64,000 nucleotides of DNA from Hemibagrus wyckioides. Its lineage: Eukaryota > Chordata > Actinopteri > Siluriformes > Bagridae. Both the position numbers and the translations under genes were made by a program. Shown piece after piece: positions 40,201-44,454 of this stretch (its first letter is position 1; each line of letters begins with the position of its first letter). The stretch spans positions 12,510,001 to 12,574,000 of the forward strand of contig NC_080719.1 of NCBI RefSeq assembly GCF_019097595.1. The letters run 5' to 3'. The notes under the pieces were generated by a model. It did not search any database. It saw only the letters and a program-made list of their open reading frames with translations, and was not told the DNA's origin.

Positions 40201-40896
40201 TTTTTTGTTTGTTTTATTACCTTAGAGAGAGTGCAAAATAGAGGCTGGTGAAGGAATGACAGGTTTATATAATGTAACGTATAACGTAACTGAGAACAGG
40301 AACTAATTTCATTCCATAACATTGTTTTACATTTTTTACAACTGACCTCAATGGTTAAATAGCATGGTGTGGTAGAGGAATAAAGCACTATATGACATTC
40401 TGCTGAGGAAAATAATAGTAGTAACAGTAACTCCTCACAGGAGCCCATTACTGACTGATTACTGATTGAAGTGATAGCTCAGTGTTGGATTACTGATCAG
40501 AAGGTTGCGTGTTCAAATCCCAGCTCAACCAAGCTGCCATTACTGGGCCCCTGAGCAAGGCCCTTAATCCTCAATTGCTCAGTTGTAGAGGTTGCTCTGG
40601 ATTAGGGCATCTGCCAAATGCTGGTAATGTAATGATTAGTTTCCTTATCTAAAGTAAAGTACAGTATGTAGATCATCCCCAGTTGCGGCAAATAGTATAC
40701 CAGCATTACTTAGCTTCATTAATACAGAAATCTATAGAAGTTCCTTAATCTCTCTCTCTCTCTCTCTCTCACTGCAGATCCCCCTGTCACTGGAGAGAAA
40801 TACACGTCAGAGCCTCTGAAAGCACAGAACCAGAGCCTCCTGCAGTCCTACCCTCTCCCAGATGACAAAGAAAAGGAGGACGTCATCTTTATCTGA
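3333..40896 (+). CDS. akap13: akap13 (AKAP-Lbc RhoGEF), C-terminal 1480 codons in 31 exons
   Basis: I joined 31 exons by GT-AG sites and matching phases; together they hold 4445 coding nt and end in TGA at 40894-40896. Counting the first full codon as residue 1: acidic/Ser linker 1-320, Lys/Glu run 361-392, C1 zinc finger 404-450, DH about 596-795, PH about 832-940, linker 941-1143, coiled coil about 1144-1290, tail ending in EDVIFI at 1480. Diagnostic motifs are QRITKYP (749-755) in DH and Trp927 in the last PH helix. In this family the DH-PH unit loads GTP on RhoA and the scaffold gathers PKA, PKC and PKD. The DH-PH-coiled-coil order and tail fit AKAP13 better than arhgef2, arhgef18 or arhgef28; the paralogue call is from memory of the family. 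The N-terminal half with the PKA-anchoring helix must lie upstream of the window. Confidence 0.88.
3614..3643 (+). CDS. akap13: akap13 exon 2, short form (alternative long form to 3736)
   Basis: Acceptor TTTCCTTTTTAG. Two donors keep the frame. GAT|GTGAGG at 3644 gives 30 nt ([10 protein letters not shown]). AAT|GTATTG at 3737 gives 123 nt with a Lys-rich extension ([12 protein letters not shown]). Both end in phase 0, as exon 3 requires. The first donor has the better consensus, so I chose it. Without transcripts I cannot exclude the longer form, or that this exon is skipped. Confidence 0.5.
3945..4070 (+). repeat. family A repeat, internal piece
   Basis: Core TCCGTAAGGAGGTTTAT and GGAAGGAGTCTCCAGTGTCA, then GTCAGAGGTAAAGGCATGAC. 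This core defines family A throughout the window. Confidence 0.75.
4236..4669 (+). CDS. akap13: akap13 exon 3 (residues 44-187), acidic Ser-rich linker
   Basis: Acceptor CTTTCACTTTCTCAG, donor AGAAG|GTGAGA. It starts in phase 0 and ends in phase 2. The 144 codons are open and rich in Asp, Glu and Ser, for example [18 protein letters not shown] and [15 protein letters not shown]. Such clusters are typical of the disordered stretch before C1 in this GEF family. It has many Ser/Thr followed by Pro or acidic residues, so phosphorylation is likely but unproven. Confidence 0.85.
5335..5500 (+). repeat. family A repeat, interrupted by TTTC microsatellite
   Basis: AAGGAGATGTTTATATGATA, ACAGTCAGAGG, then a (TTTC)n run and GTGAGGCTGGTGATGGAATA. 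Same order as other copies but diverged. Confidence 0.6.
6298..6484 (+). repeat. dispersed repeat (family B), 3' end
   Basis: CTCAGGCTTGCTCATTAGGG, then GTAAAGCTGCTTTGAAACAA and a tail of ATTGAATTGAATT. The same order occurs at 45745-45960, and a reversed piece lies at 2305-2385. Widespread in fish; its class is unresolved to me. Confidence 0.7.
6845..7260 (+). repeat. dispersed fish repeat, class unresolved
   Basis: Contains GCTCTTATCCAGAGCGATGT, CATTAACACTGGTTCAATAG, GGTAGGTCTTCATCTGGGGT and CACCACCTTGGTGCCAGGAC. I recognise these together as one high-copy fish sequence, but only this copy is in the window. Confidence 0.55.
7626..7743 (+). CDS. akap13: akap13 exon 4 (residues 188-227)
   Basis: Acceptor AATGTGTTTAG follows a (GT)n run rather than a normal pyrimidine tract. 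A second AG six bases on (7630-7631) would drop two residues in frame. The donor is ATA|GTAATG. It encodes an acidic stretch ([19 protein letters not shown]). Phases 2 in, 0 out match both neighbours. The reading frame stays open past the donor into the intron, but the exon 5 frame shows that the intron is removed. Confidence 0.75.
7827..7950 (+). CDS. akap13: akap13 exon 5 (residues 228-268)
   Basis: Separated from exon 4 by an intron of only 83 bp. The acceptor is TTTAGCAG, a tandem NAGNAG site, so the exon may also start at 7824 with an extra Gln. The donor is GGAG|GTTAGA. It encodes [13 protein letters not shown] and [15 protein letters not shown] and then an Ala-rich end. This frame, not the one running on from exon 4, gives protein-like composition and the right phase (1) for exon 6. 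Confidence 0.8.
8012..8560 (+). repeat. family A repeat, nearly full length
   Basis: Starts TTTCTATAACAGCGGCTCTG, passes GTTTATATTAATGTGCAGTT, TCTGTAAGGAGATGTTCATA and GACTGTTTATAGCTAC, and ends near CATGGATTATTTTTCCTTCC. It lies just before exon 6 but does not reach its acceptor. Confidence 0.75.
8653..8704 (+). CDS. akap13: akap13 exon 6 (residues 269-285)
   Basis: Acceptor TTTCTGTCTGTTTCAG, donor CAT|GTAAGT, the full donor consensus. The 52 nt encode [17 protein letters not shown] and leave two bases (AT) that complete a Met codon with exon 7. The exon is too short to detect as an open frame on its own. Support comes from the splice sites and phase. Confidence 0.82.
9723..9801. repeat. 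(AT)n microsatellite, about 79 bp
   Basis: Uninterrupted AT dinucleotide run in an intron. Confidence 0.97.
10057..10101 (+). CDS. akap13: akap13 exon 7 (residues 286-300)
   Basis: Acceptor TTGTTTGTCTTAG, donor CTG|GTAAGT. The 45 nt encode [14 protein letters not shown], which closely resembles the VQKVLQELK-type segment I recall upstream of C1 in AKAP13. Phase 2 on both sides makes it a symmetric exon that could be skipped without a frameshift. Confidence 0.85.
10945..11013 (+). CDS. akap13: akap13 exon 8
   Basis: The acceptor GGTGCATAG sits directly after a (TG)n microsatellite (about 10905-10934) with no ordinary pyrimidine tract. The donor is CGA|GTAAGT. It encodes [13 protein letters not shown] near its end, which matches my memory of a [11 protein letters not shown] motif in vertebrate AKAP13. 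It is symmetric (phase 2/2, 69 nt) and so skippable in frame. Confidence 0.87.
11065..11496 (+). repeat. minisatellite, GGAGGTGTGGCCTCTGTG unit
   Basis: About ten diverged repeats of a 35-50 bp unit combining GAGGTGTGGCCTCTGTG with GTCAGTCACAGTGAAGGAGG. Open frames on both strands here are by-products of the repeat. It lies in the intron between exons 8 and 9. Confidence 0.85.
11669..11777 (+). CDS. akap13: akap13 exon 9 (residues 324-360)
   Basis: Acceptor GGAAATGTTAG, donor AAG|GTGAGG. It opens with an acidic run ([14 protein letters not shown]) and changes to a basic Ser-rich segment ([16 protein letters not shown]) just ahead of C1. The [10 protein letters not shown] stretch is a typical basophilic-kinase target context. 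Phase 2 in, 0 out. Confidence 0.9.
12085..12515. repeat. GATG/GATA-rich degenerate repeat
   Basis: A diverged mixture of GGATGAATG, TAGATGG and GGATGGATG for about 430 bases before exon 10, like the sequence at 1-236. Confidence 0.7.
12632..12851 (+). CDS. akap13: akap13 exon 10: Lys/Glu run and first half of C1 zinc finger
   Basis: Acceptor TTTCTGTTGCAG, donor GTCA|GTGAGT, phase 0 in, 1 out. Residues 361-392 are almost pure Lys/Glu/Arg, low in complexity and possibly helical. The C1 domain then begins with zinc ligands His404, Cys417, Cys420 and Cys432 (start [11 protein letters not shown], then CSLC). The other four ligands are on exon 11, 8.1 kb away. This domain helps membrane or scaffold placement of Lbc-type GEFs. 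Confidence 0.93.
14165..14930. repeat. dispersed fish repeat, class unresolved
   Basis: Includes GGACTAACTGGAGCTTGTTT and TTACAATAATCCAACCTAGAG, plus a GA-rich middle. The second half is familiar as a high-copy fish repeat. The boundary of the first half is a guess. Confidence 0.5.
16835..17035 (-). repeat. family A repeat, 5' half, reversed
   Basis: The reverse complement begins TCTCAAATCTGATTGGCTAG AAGGTG, then TAACAGCAGCTCTGCCTGTA and AAAGGAGTCTCCAGCG. It abuts the (ATT)n run and the CpG-rich segment that follows. Confidence 0.75.
17095..17520 (+). promoter_or_regulatory. CpG-rich segment, candidate internal promoter
   Basis: CpG is frequent here (for example GCGAGTGCGCGCGCGCGCAG at 17479-17498, and AGCGGCTGAATCGCAGAAGC) although the flanking intron is AT-rich and CpG-poor. 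TCCCACAATGCCTCGGGAG near 17137 resembles the ZNF143-type CCCANAATGC element common in fish promoters. It could be the CpG island of an alternative akap13 first exon. No TATA box is obvious. Confidence 0.4.
18675..18769 (+). CDS. akap13: possible alternative first coding exon of akap13
   Basis: An ATG at 18675 opens 31 codons ([20 protein letters not shown], then [11 protein letters not shown]) that run without a stop exactly to a perfect donor AG|GTGAGT. It lies 1.2 kb after the CpG-rich segment. It ends in phase 2, so it cannot be read into exon 11 (immediate stop TAA), but it can join exon 14. I do not recognise the peptide. It may also be chance. Confidence 0.35.
20150..20530 (+). repeat. 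family A repeat, diverged
   Basis: TATGGAAGGAGTCTCCAGTC near the start and CACACCACCCCTCCACTGG then CTCTAACAGCACGACACAGA at the end, in the order of family A. Confidence 0.65.
21000..21067 (+). CDS. akap13: akap13 exon 11: second half of C1 zinc finger
   Basis: Acceptor TTTAATTTTGCAG, donor AAG|GTAAGA, phase 1 in, 0 out. It encodes [16 protein letters not shown], giving zinc ligands Cys435, His440, Cys443 and Cys450. With exon 10 all eight C1 ligands are present. The spacing is shorter than the canonical pattern in two places (11 residues instead of 13-14, and 6 instead of 7), which suggests an atypical, non-phorbol-binding C1. Confidence 0.94.
21866..21917 (+). CDS. akap13: akap13 exon 12 (residues 457-473)
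   Basis: Acceptor TTTTTCTCAACAG, donor CAAG|GTGAGT. It encodes [17 protein letters not shown], a linker after C1 with no domain. Phase 0 in, 1 out, fitting exons 11 and 13. Confidence 0.87.
22036..22270 (+). repeat. tRNA-related dispersed repeat (family S3)
   Basis: GGTGGCTCGGTGGTTAGCAA with a B-box-like GGGGGTTTGATGCC, then AAGACATGCACTGTAGGCTG ATTGGCATCTCTAAATTGTC as a diverged body. It resembles the common fish repeat beginning GGTGGCTTAGTGGTTAGCA. Confidence 0.65.
23575..23710 (+). CDS. akap13: akap13 exon 13 (residues 474-518)
   Basis: Acceptor TCTCATCTCTCCACAG, donor CCAG|GTCAGT. It is a Ser/Thr/Ala-rich linker with [14 protein letters not shown] and SHTSSSR. The frame is also open upstream of the acceptor to an ATG at 23373. 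I regard that extension as chance, because the acceptor is strong and the phase from exon 12 fits. Confidence 0.87.
23794..23900 (+). CDS. akap13: akap13 exon 14 (residues 519-554)
   Basis: Acceptor CTTGTGTTTCAG, donor GAAG|GTGAGG. It encodes [15 protein letters not shown] and STAESVIVE, similar to a MDEVDSFR-type segment I recall ahead of the DH domain in AKAP13. Its phase-2 entry matters: it is the only pre-DH exon that the alternative exon ending at 18769 could join in frame. Confidence 0.9.
24145..24285 (+). CDS. akap13: akap13 exon 15: pre-DH segment and start of DH
   Basis: Acceptor GCATGCAG directly after a (GT)n run. The donor TACG|GTGAGA runs straight into (GA)n. It encodes [19 protein letters not shown] and KRQDVIY. 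The SWSLAVD and RQDVIYEL motifs mark the lead-in to the DH domain in the Lbc subfamily (AKAP13, ARHGEF2, ARHGEF18, ARHGEF28). Microsatellites on both sides could make its inclusion variable. Confidence 0.95.
25345..25595 (+). CDS. akap13: akap13 exon 16: DH domain, CR1 region
   Basis: Acceptor TTGTTTGTTTTAG, donor CAG|GTATAT. It encodes [17 protein letters not shown], the first conserved helix of the Dbl-homology domain that contacts Rho switch 1, followed by the [12 protein letters not shown] and FLSRLRERR helices. Residues 602-685, phase 1 in, 0 out. It is unusually GC-rich compared with the flanking introns. Confidence 0.97.
25630..25780 (+). repeat. family A repeat, 5' piece
   Basis: AAACATCATTTATATCACAG, TTCTAGATTCTCATTGATTA, GGTTTATATTGATG and TTTTCTGTAACGGCTTC follow family A order. 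Confidence 0.55.
26013..26138 (+). CDS. akap13: akap13 exon 17: DH domain middle
   Basis: Acceptor TTGTCCCTCATGCAG, donor AAGG|GTAGGA. It encodes [20 protein letters not shown] and the helix [16 protein letters not shown]. It matches the FSGxxGERMKExYGVFCSxH pattern of AKAP13. 126 nt, phase 0 at both ends. Confidence 0.97.
26440..26557 (+). CDS. akap13: akap13 exon 18: DH domain, CR3 helix
   Basis: Acceptor TGTCTTTTTACTAG, donor GAAG|GTCAGG. It encodes [20 protein letters not shown] and [15 protein letters not shown]. The QRITKYP motif at 749-755 is the signature of DH conserved region 3, which binds Rho. No key residue appears changed. Confidence 0.97.
26949..27203 (+). CDS. akap13: akap13 exon 19: end of DH, start of PH
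   Basis: Acceptor TGTTCTCCACAG, donor AAGG|GTACGT. It holds the last DH helices ([31 protein letters not shown]), the DH-PH linker and the first PH strands ([17 protein letters not shown]). Residues 767-851, phase 1 at both ends, 255 nt. Confidence 0.96.
27696..27772 (+). CDS. akap13: akap13 exon 20: PH domain strands
   Basis: Acceptor TTTCCTTCAG, donor GTG|GTACGG. It encodes [19 protein letters not shown] and RYVFSAV, the hydrophobic PH strands that in Lbc-type GEFs form the patch binding activated RhoA. Phase 1 in, 0 out. Confidence 0.96.
27960..28060 (+). repeat. family A repeat fragment
   Basis: ATTGTTTCTATAGTAACAGC TCATTCACTGGGACCTGAT matches the segment at 33020 and 51580. Confidence 0.55.
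28254..28432 (+). CDS. akap13: akap13 exon 21: PH domain, C-terminal helix
   Basis: Acceptor GCCGTGTTTGCAG, donor ACAG|GTACAG. It encodes [41 protein letters not shown] and the final helix [11 protein letters not shown], with the invariant PH tryptophan at residue 927. Phase 0 in, 2 out. Confidence 0.97.
28754..28827 (+). CDS. akap13: akap13 exon 22 (residues 937-961)
   Basis: The acceptor GTGTGTGCCGCAG follows a GT-rich tract. The donor is CAAG|GTAACG. It encodes [20 protein letters not shown] then FREIQ, joining the PH domain to the following helix. Phase 2 in, 1 out. Confidence 0.93.
29227..29412 (+). CDS. akap13: akap13 exon 23 (residues 962-1023)
   Basis: Acceptor ATTCCTCCTCGCAG, donor GAGG|GTAACT. 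It encodes a helix ([20 protein letters not shown]), then [20 protein letters not shown]. This corresponds to the post-PH segment with the GDxSExLQGExxLK-type motif seen in AKAP13. Phase 1 at both ends. Confidence 0.94.
29880..30017 (+). CDS. akap13: akap13 exon 24 (residues 1024-1069)
   Basis: Acceptor CTCTTAACTCTAG, donor AAAC|GTACGA. It encodes [15 protein letters not shown] and [14 protein letters not shown]. The PKRAxTFxGYD motif is a Ser/Thr phosphorylation-like site conserved, as I recall, in AKAP13 relatives. Phase 1 in, 1 out. Confidence 0.93.
30609..30724 (+). CDS. akap13: akap13 exon 25 (residues 1070-1108)
   Basis: The acceptor GTTGAACAG is preceded by about 35 bases of GT-rich repeat with almost no pyrimidine tract. 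The donor is GACT|GTGAGA. It encodes a basic Ser-rich linker ([20 protein letters not shown]). Conservation is low here, so the exon rests mainly on phase (1 in, 0 out) and position. Confidence 0.85.
30954..31010 (+). CDS. akap13: akap13 exon 26 (residues 1109-1127)
   Basis: Acceptor immediately after a 50-base (CT)n run ending CTCAG. Donor GAG|GTGAGA. It encodes [19 protein letters not shown]. Phase 0/0 and 57 nt, so it could be skipped in frame. Confidence 0.82.
31329..31376 (+). CDS. akap13: akap13 exon 27 (residues 1128-1143)
   Basis: Acceptor CCTGTTTTTGTAG, donor CAG|GTAATG. The 48 nt encode [16 protein letters not shown], the first heptads leading into the coiled coil of exon 28. Symmetric phase 0/0. 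Confidence 0.87.
31920..32381 (+). CDS. akap13: akap13 exon 28: long coiled coil (residues 1144-1297)
   Basis: Acceptor CTCATTTGCAG, donor CACAG|GTGAGT. 154 codons, mostly Glu/Gln/Arg/Lys/Leu in heptads: [50 protein letters not shown]. The coiled coil continues to about residue 1285 and then turns into [16 protein letters not shown]. In mammalian AKAP13 the C-terminal coiled coil supports oligomerisation and restrains GEF activity. Its loss is one feature of the oncogenic Lbc form. Confidence 0.95.
32985..33300 (+). repeat. family A repeat
   Basis: TTATTGTTTCTATAGTAACC, TTTTCTGTAAGGAAGTGTTT, GGAGGAGTCTCCGGTG, TCTTCAGGACAGATGAGTTT. Intronic, in the 6.6-kb intron after exon 28. Confidence 0.75.
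34290..34805 (-). repeat. family A repeat, reversed, nearly full length
   Basis: The right end (GAAGCAGACTTGCTGTTAGC) is at the low coordinate and the left end (ACACCTTCTGACCACTCAGA) at the high coordinate. Inside is CTGGAGACTCCTTCCATGAA. A shorter reversed right end follows at 35200-35290. Confidence 0.75.
35945..36640 (+). repeat. minisatellite, same unit as at 11065, more diverged
   Basis: GAAGGAGGTGTGGTCTCAGT, GTGGGTGTGGCCTCTGCATG and CACATTGAAGGAGGTATGGC repeat with variable spacing. Intronic (exon 28-29 intron). Confidence 0.8.
38480..38850 (+). repeat. family A repeat, ends 100 bp before exon 29
   Basis: ATTGATATGGTGAAAGTTTG, GTAAGGAGATGTTTACTG, CAGAGGTAAAGC and the right end GTCGTTGATTATTTCTCTAC. 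Confidence 0.7.
38950..39259 (+). CDS. akap13: akap13 exon 29 (residues 1298-1400)
   Basis: Acceptor GAAATTCTACAG after a 6.6-kb intron, donor TCAG|GTAGAG. It encodes [40 protein letters not shown] and [14 protein letters not shown]. The [14 protein letters not shown] stretch is a conserved C-terminal block of AKAP13. RRES is a consensus-like basophilic kinase site. Confidence 0.95.
39705..39827 (+). CDS. akap13: akap13 exon 30
   Basis: Acceptor TTTGTCTTCACAG, donor CCAG|GTGAGA. It encodes [19 protein letters not shown], then [15 protein letters not shown]. It is a basic Ser/Pro-rich tail with ISP as a possible proline-directed site. Phase 1 at both ends (123 nt). Confidence 0.9.
39868..40460 (+). 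repeat. family A repeat, nearly full length
   Basis: AAACATCATTTATACCACAG, TTTTCTGTAAGGAGAAGTTT, AGCAGTCTCCAGTGTCAGTG, GAGGCTGGTGAAGGAATGAC and GTAACAGTAACTCCTCACAG in order. The S1 SINE follows directly. Confidence 0.75.
40461..40640 (+). repeat. tRNA-derived SINE (family S1)
   Basis: It begins with a tRNA-like head (GATAGCTCAGTGTTGG as A box, GTTCAAATCCC as B box), then the same body as at 2136 (TACTGGGCCCCTGAGCAAGG, CTCTGGATTAGGGCATCTG) and an AATGTAATG tail. Confidence 0.8.
40778..40896 (+). CDS. akap13: akap13 last coding exon and stop
   Basis: Acceptor CTCACTGCAG after a (CT)n run. It encodes [19 protein letters not shown] and ends in [12 protein letters not shown] followed by TGA at 40894-40896. 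The KEDVIF ending matches my memory of the AKAP13 C-terminus. Confidence 0.93.
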
Positions 40897-42825
40897 GTGT
40901 CTCGTTGCATGCTGGGATACGTGACACACCTCAGTTCATGCTGTGATGTGCTGCACAGGGCTTCACAAGAACAGTTTCTTTTTTTACTTTTTTAGTTCCC
41001 TGGAGGAAAAAGTCTTACACTTTATCATTCCTTTTTAATAATGCCAGTAGCGTTTTCTTACTTTTTAATAGAAGAACCAGCTAAAAGAAGTGGATGAAGA
41101 AGTTTTTAATGGGAGAAATGAAGTCTCAGAGGAACATGTGGGACAATCCATGAGGAAGGAGGAGCATGATGTGATTGAAATGAAAGGAAGGAGGTGATGG
41201 AAAATGAAGGATGCATGAACAGGGATGAGCTGTGTGTGTGTGTGCGTGTGTGCACGTGTGCACAGTTACCTTCAAACCTTATTTCTAGGAAAAGCATCAC
41301 AGAAGGATTTGTCACAGAAACAAAAGGAAAAAAGCACAAATGTTCAGGTGTATGAGTGCAGTTTCATTTGTGAAGAAAGCTTTTTATCACGCTACGAACT
41401 CATGTCACTGTTGGTCAGAGAATGAAGCCTGTCAGCCTGCAAAACATGAAGCGCTCAGCCTATTAGATTCGGTTAGAAAGCAACGAAATCCAATGAAATC
41501 CTGCCATGTTGATAGAAGGATTTTAGAAAAAATCTTAAGGGTACTATGAAATAAAATGGATTCATTCTTCAATAGTAATTATTAAGGATGCATCTAACAA
41601 ATCAGGCTTATATCCTAGATTGAGATTTTGCCTTGGTGCCTAGATCCGATCTGCTGCTGCTGTTGTGCTATGAAAAAAAAAAGAAAGAGCTAAAGCCAGT
41701 TAGCAATCAATCTCAATTATGTAATGGCAGGAAAAGCTTCAAGGATCAAGGGCAGGATCAAGACTCTGATATTGAAAATAAACAAACAGAATGATTAATG
41801 TTGAAGGTAGAATGTGCCAATAGAAACATAAAACACAGATTCAGAGCTCTGTGTAATGAGAATGTGTGCCTGCTTCAGCTGAACTAACATTATAAAGATG
41901 CTCCATTTTATGGCTAAGTACTACTGAATGGATTTTAACACTGTGGCAGGAACATGATTCTTACCTTCAGGGCATGTTACGTTTGTCAGCATCAGCGTCG
42001 GTTTCTCTCTGTGCCAAACAGATCAAACTGGCAAAGATGAAACTTCTGCCTCTCTGTGATTTTAATGATGTCTGCACTGAGAGTGAGCTCATTAAACACA
42101 CGCATGCTGACGAGTGCGGAAAAAGACTCCAAAATCTGTGTGCGCGTGCATGCATGTGCATGCACACTGTTCTTATATACTAGGTACATCGAAGCTTTTT
42201 GGAACTTCTTTTATTAATATTTTCTTTTCCAGCTACCGTTTGATCAAAACAGGAAACTCAAGTTCACTAAGCTGATTTTTTTTTTTAAAGATGTATTTAT
42301 TTATTTTAATTTGCAACACACAGCATCATGACTCGAGTCAGATCAGCTTAGCTAGAGAGGGACACAAAGCAGAAACCCAGTGAACAAGTGAAGATAACAG
42401 ACACTGACATGAAGGATAGTGTGTTATTTCTTGATTTTTTTTTTTTTTTTTTTTATTTCTTATATCATGGCCATGAAGACGAGCACAGGTCATCCACTAA
42501 GCACCGAGTTCTTATCGATTGAAGTGACCTCTCAAAATATATACGTGGAAAACCTGGCCTTTAGATCAGCAAAAATGTCCAAAACCTGAACCAACAAATA
42601 CTTTTTTGCGCCCAATCAGTGCAAAAGCAATTGGTTACCCCATTACTGTTGTTGCCATGGTTATGTCTCCCCATAATTTGTATTTCCATGCTCCAATTCA
42701 GTGTAGTTGAATTGCTACTTAAAACATTTGGTTCTTTAGCTGCACACTAGTGAAACAGAAGTGGTTGCTATGGTTACATTCCAACACGGTTAAACTGATT
42801 GGCAACTCTGATTTGGAATTGAACT

Positions 42826-43269
42826 GCTTTGACTGTTCTGTTGTTTCTTTGGTTACACTCCAACACAGTTACAGAGGATATGAAGCACTGGTTTAAAACT
42901 CATCACTGTGTAAGAACAAACACAACAGTAGAATCTGTTAGCCAATCAGAAGCGAGTGATTTGTGGCCATGGTGCAAGATGCCGTGTTAGTGTCATGATC
43001 ACTTCTTAGCCTGTTTGTTTGTTTTTTTTTTCCCTTTTTTTCTGCACCCACCATCGTGTGAATCTTGAACTCGGATGAATCTTACAGGATATGAAATCAA
43101 AACGTCTCTGCTCACGCTAACAAACTCCCCCGTGATCAGAGCACAGGATGGAAGGATTTTTGTATATTTGCTGTTTGAACTACTGCAGAGTGCAGCATCT
43201 CCAAGCCCAAGGTTTTATTGTGAATATATTGTACATATGATGTAGATTTCATGCTACAATGTCTTATAG
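42826..43269 (+). repeat. 3'UTR direct duplication, copy 1
   Basis: From GACTGTTCTGTTGTT to TTCATGCTACAATGTCTTAT. It matches 43386-43822 almost base for base over long stretches. It includes a Pumilio-type TGTACATA at 43230-43237. Offset to the second copy is 561 bp at the left end and 553 bp at the right, so small indels accumulated after the duplication. Confidence 0.9.
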
Positions 43270-43385
43270 TGCTTCATATGTACTGTAACTGTGATTCTGT
43301 AACTGATTTGGACTTGATCTGCTTTAAAGAACAGGAGCTGTCAGCCAATCAGAAACGAGTATTTTAGGGCTAATGAAAATGAGGT

Positions 43386-43822
43386 GACTTCGACTGTTCT
43401 GTTGTTACTTTGGTTACACTCCAACACAGTTACAGAGGATATGAAGCACTGGTTTAAAACTCATCACTGTGTAAGAACAAACACAACAGTAGCATCTGTT
43501 AGCCAATCAGAAGCGAGTGATTTGTGGCCATGGTGCAAGATGGTGTGTTACTGTCATGATCACTTCTTTGCCTGTTTTTTTTTTTTGTTTGTTTTTGTTT
43601 GTTTGTTTGTTTGTTTGTTTGTTTTCTTCTTTTTTTTGCACTCACCATCGTGTAAATATTGAACTCACGCTAACAAACTCCCCCGTGATCAGAGCACAGG
43701 ATGGAAGGATTTTTGTATATTTGCTGTTTGAACTACTGCAGAGTACAGCGTCTCCGAGCTCAAGGTTTTATTGTGTATATATTGTACATATGATGTAGAT
43801 TTCATGCTACAATGTCTTATAT
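43386..43822 (+). repeat. 3'UTR direct duplication, copy 2
   Basis: Second copy of the block at 42826-43269, with a longer T/GTTT run (43575-43638). It has TGTACATA at 43783-43790 and an additional TGTAAATA at 43651-43658 that copy 1 lacks (TGTGAATC there). Both Pumilio-type motifs fit UGUANAUA. Confidence 0.9.
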
Positions 43823-44448
43823 GGTGACGAACTATAGTGCACATTTTTTTGGAGCAAGGGAATGTGATTCTTAGTCAAAAAGAAAACAAAAAGTTCAATG
43901 CTGTAATTCTTCTTAGGCTGTCAATCATTTTTCTTTCTTCTTTATGATCTCCTATGTAATCAGAAATGAAGCCTTATTCTGAGCTCATCCTTTAGTGAGG
44001 AACCAAAGATTCACTCCAAGACTGTAACAGCACCTTGTCTGTATAATTTCCCGTAACACTGTATCTATATCTCTCTCTCTCTCTCTCTCCTCATCACTGT
44101 GCTAAAGTCTTATGACGAGTTGTGGCGTTTCATTCTATTCATAGATGAAGTGGTTTATTCAGCCATGTCTCTTCCCGTCTCGCGTGGCACTGTGCTCTGG
44201 TGAAGCACATTTTCCTGTAATTAGTAAAAAGAAAATTCTTCATTGCCAATTACACTAGTCACTTTTAGTAGGGAGCTTGAGGAGTGTGAATGTGGTGTTT
44301 TGTGTGCTCGTATTTTTTTGCAGATGTTTTAATGAGGTTTGTAGCACGCAGGAGCACTGTGATCTATTTTATACTTTTGAAATTTTACTCACAAAAAAAT
44401 CTAGCTGTAAGACACAACATCTTGTAAAAGAGAGGTTTCCATTTTAGT

Positions 44449-44454
44449 AATAAA
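44449..44454 (+). terminator. candidate distal poly(A) signal AATAAA
   Basis: Canonical AATAAA in TTAGTAATAAAACATC, followed within 30 bases by TGTCTGTTTCATG, a GT-rich downstream element. It is the last such signal before the repeat-rich intergenic DNA. Confidence 0.45.
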
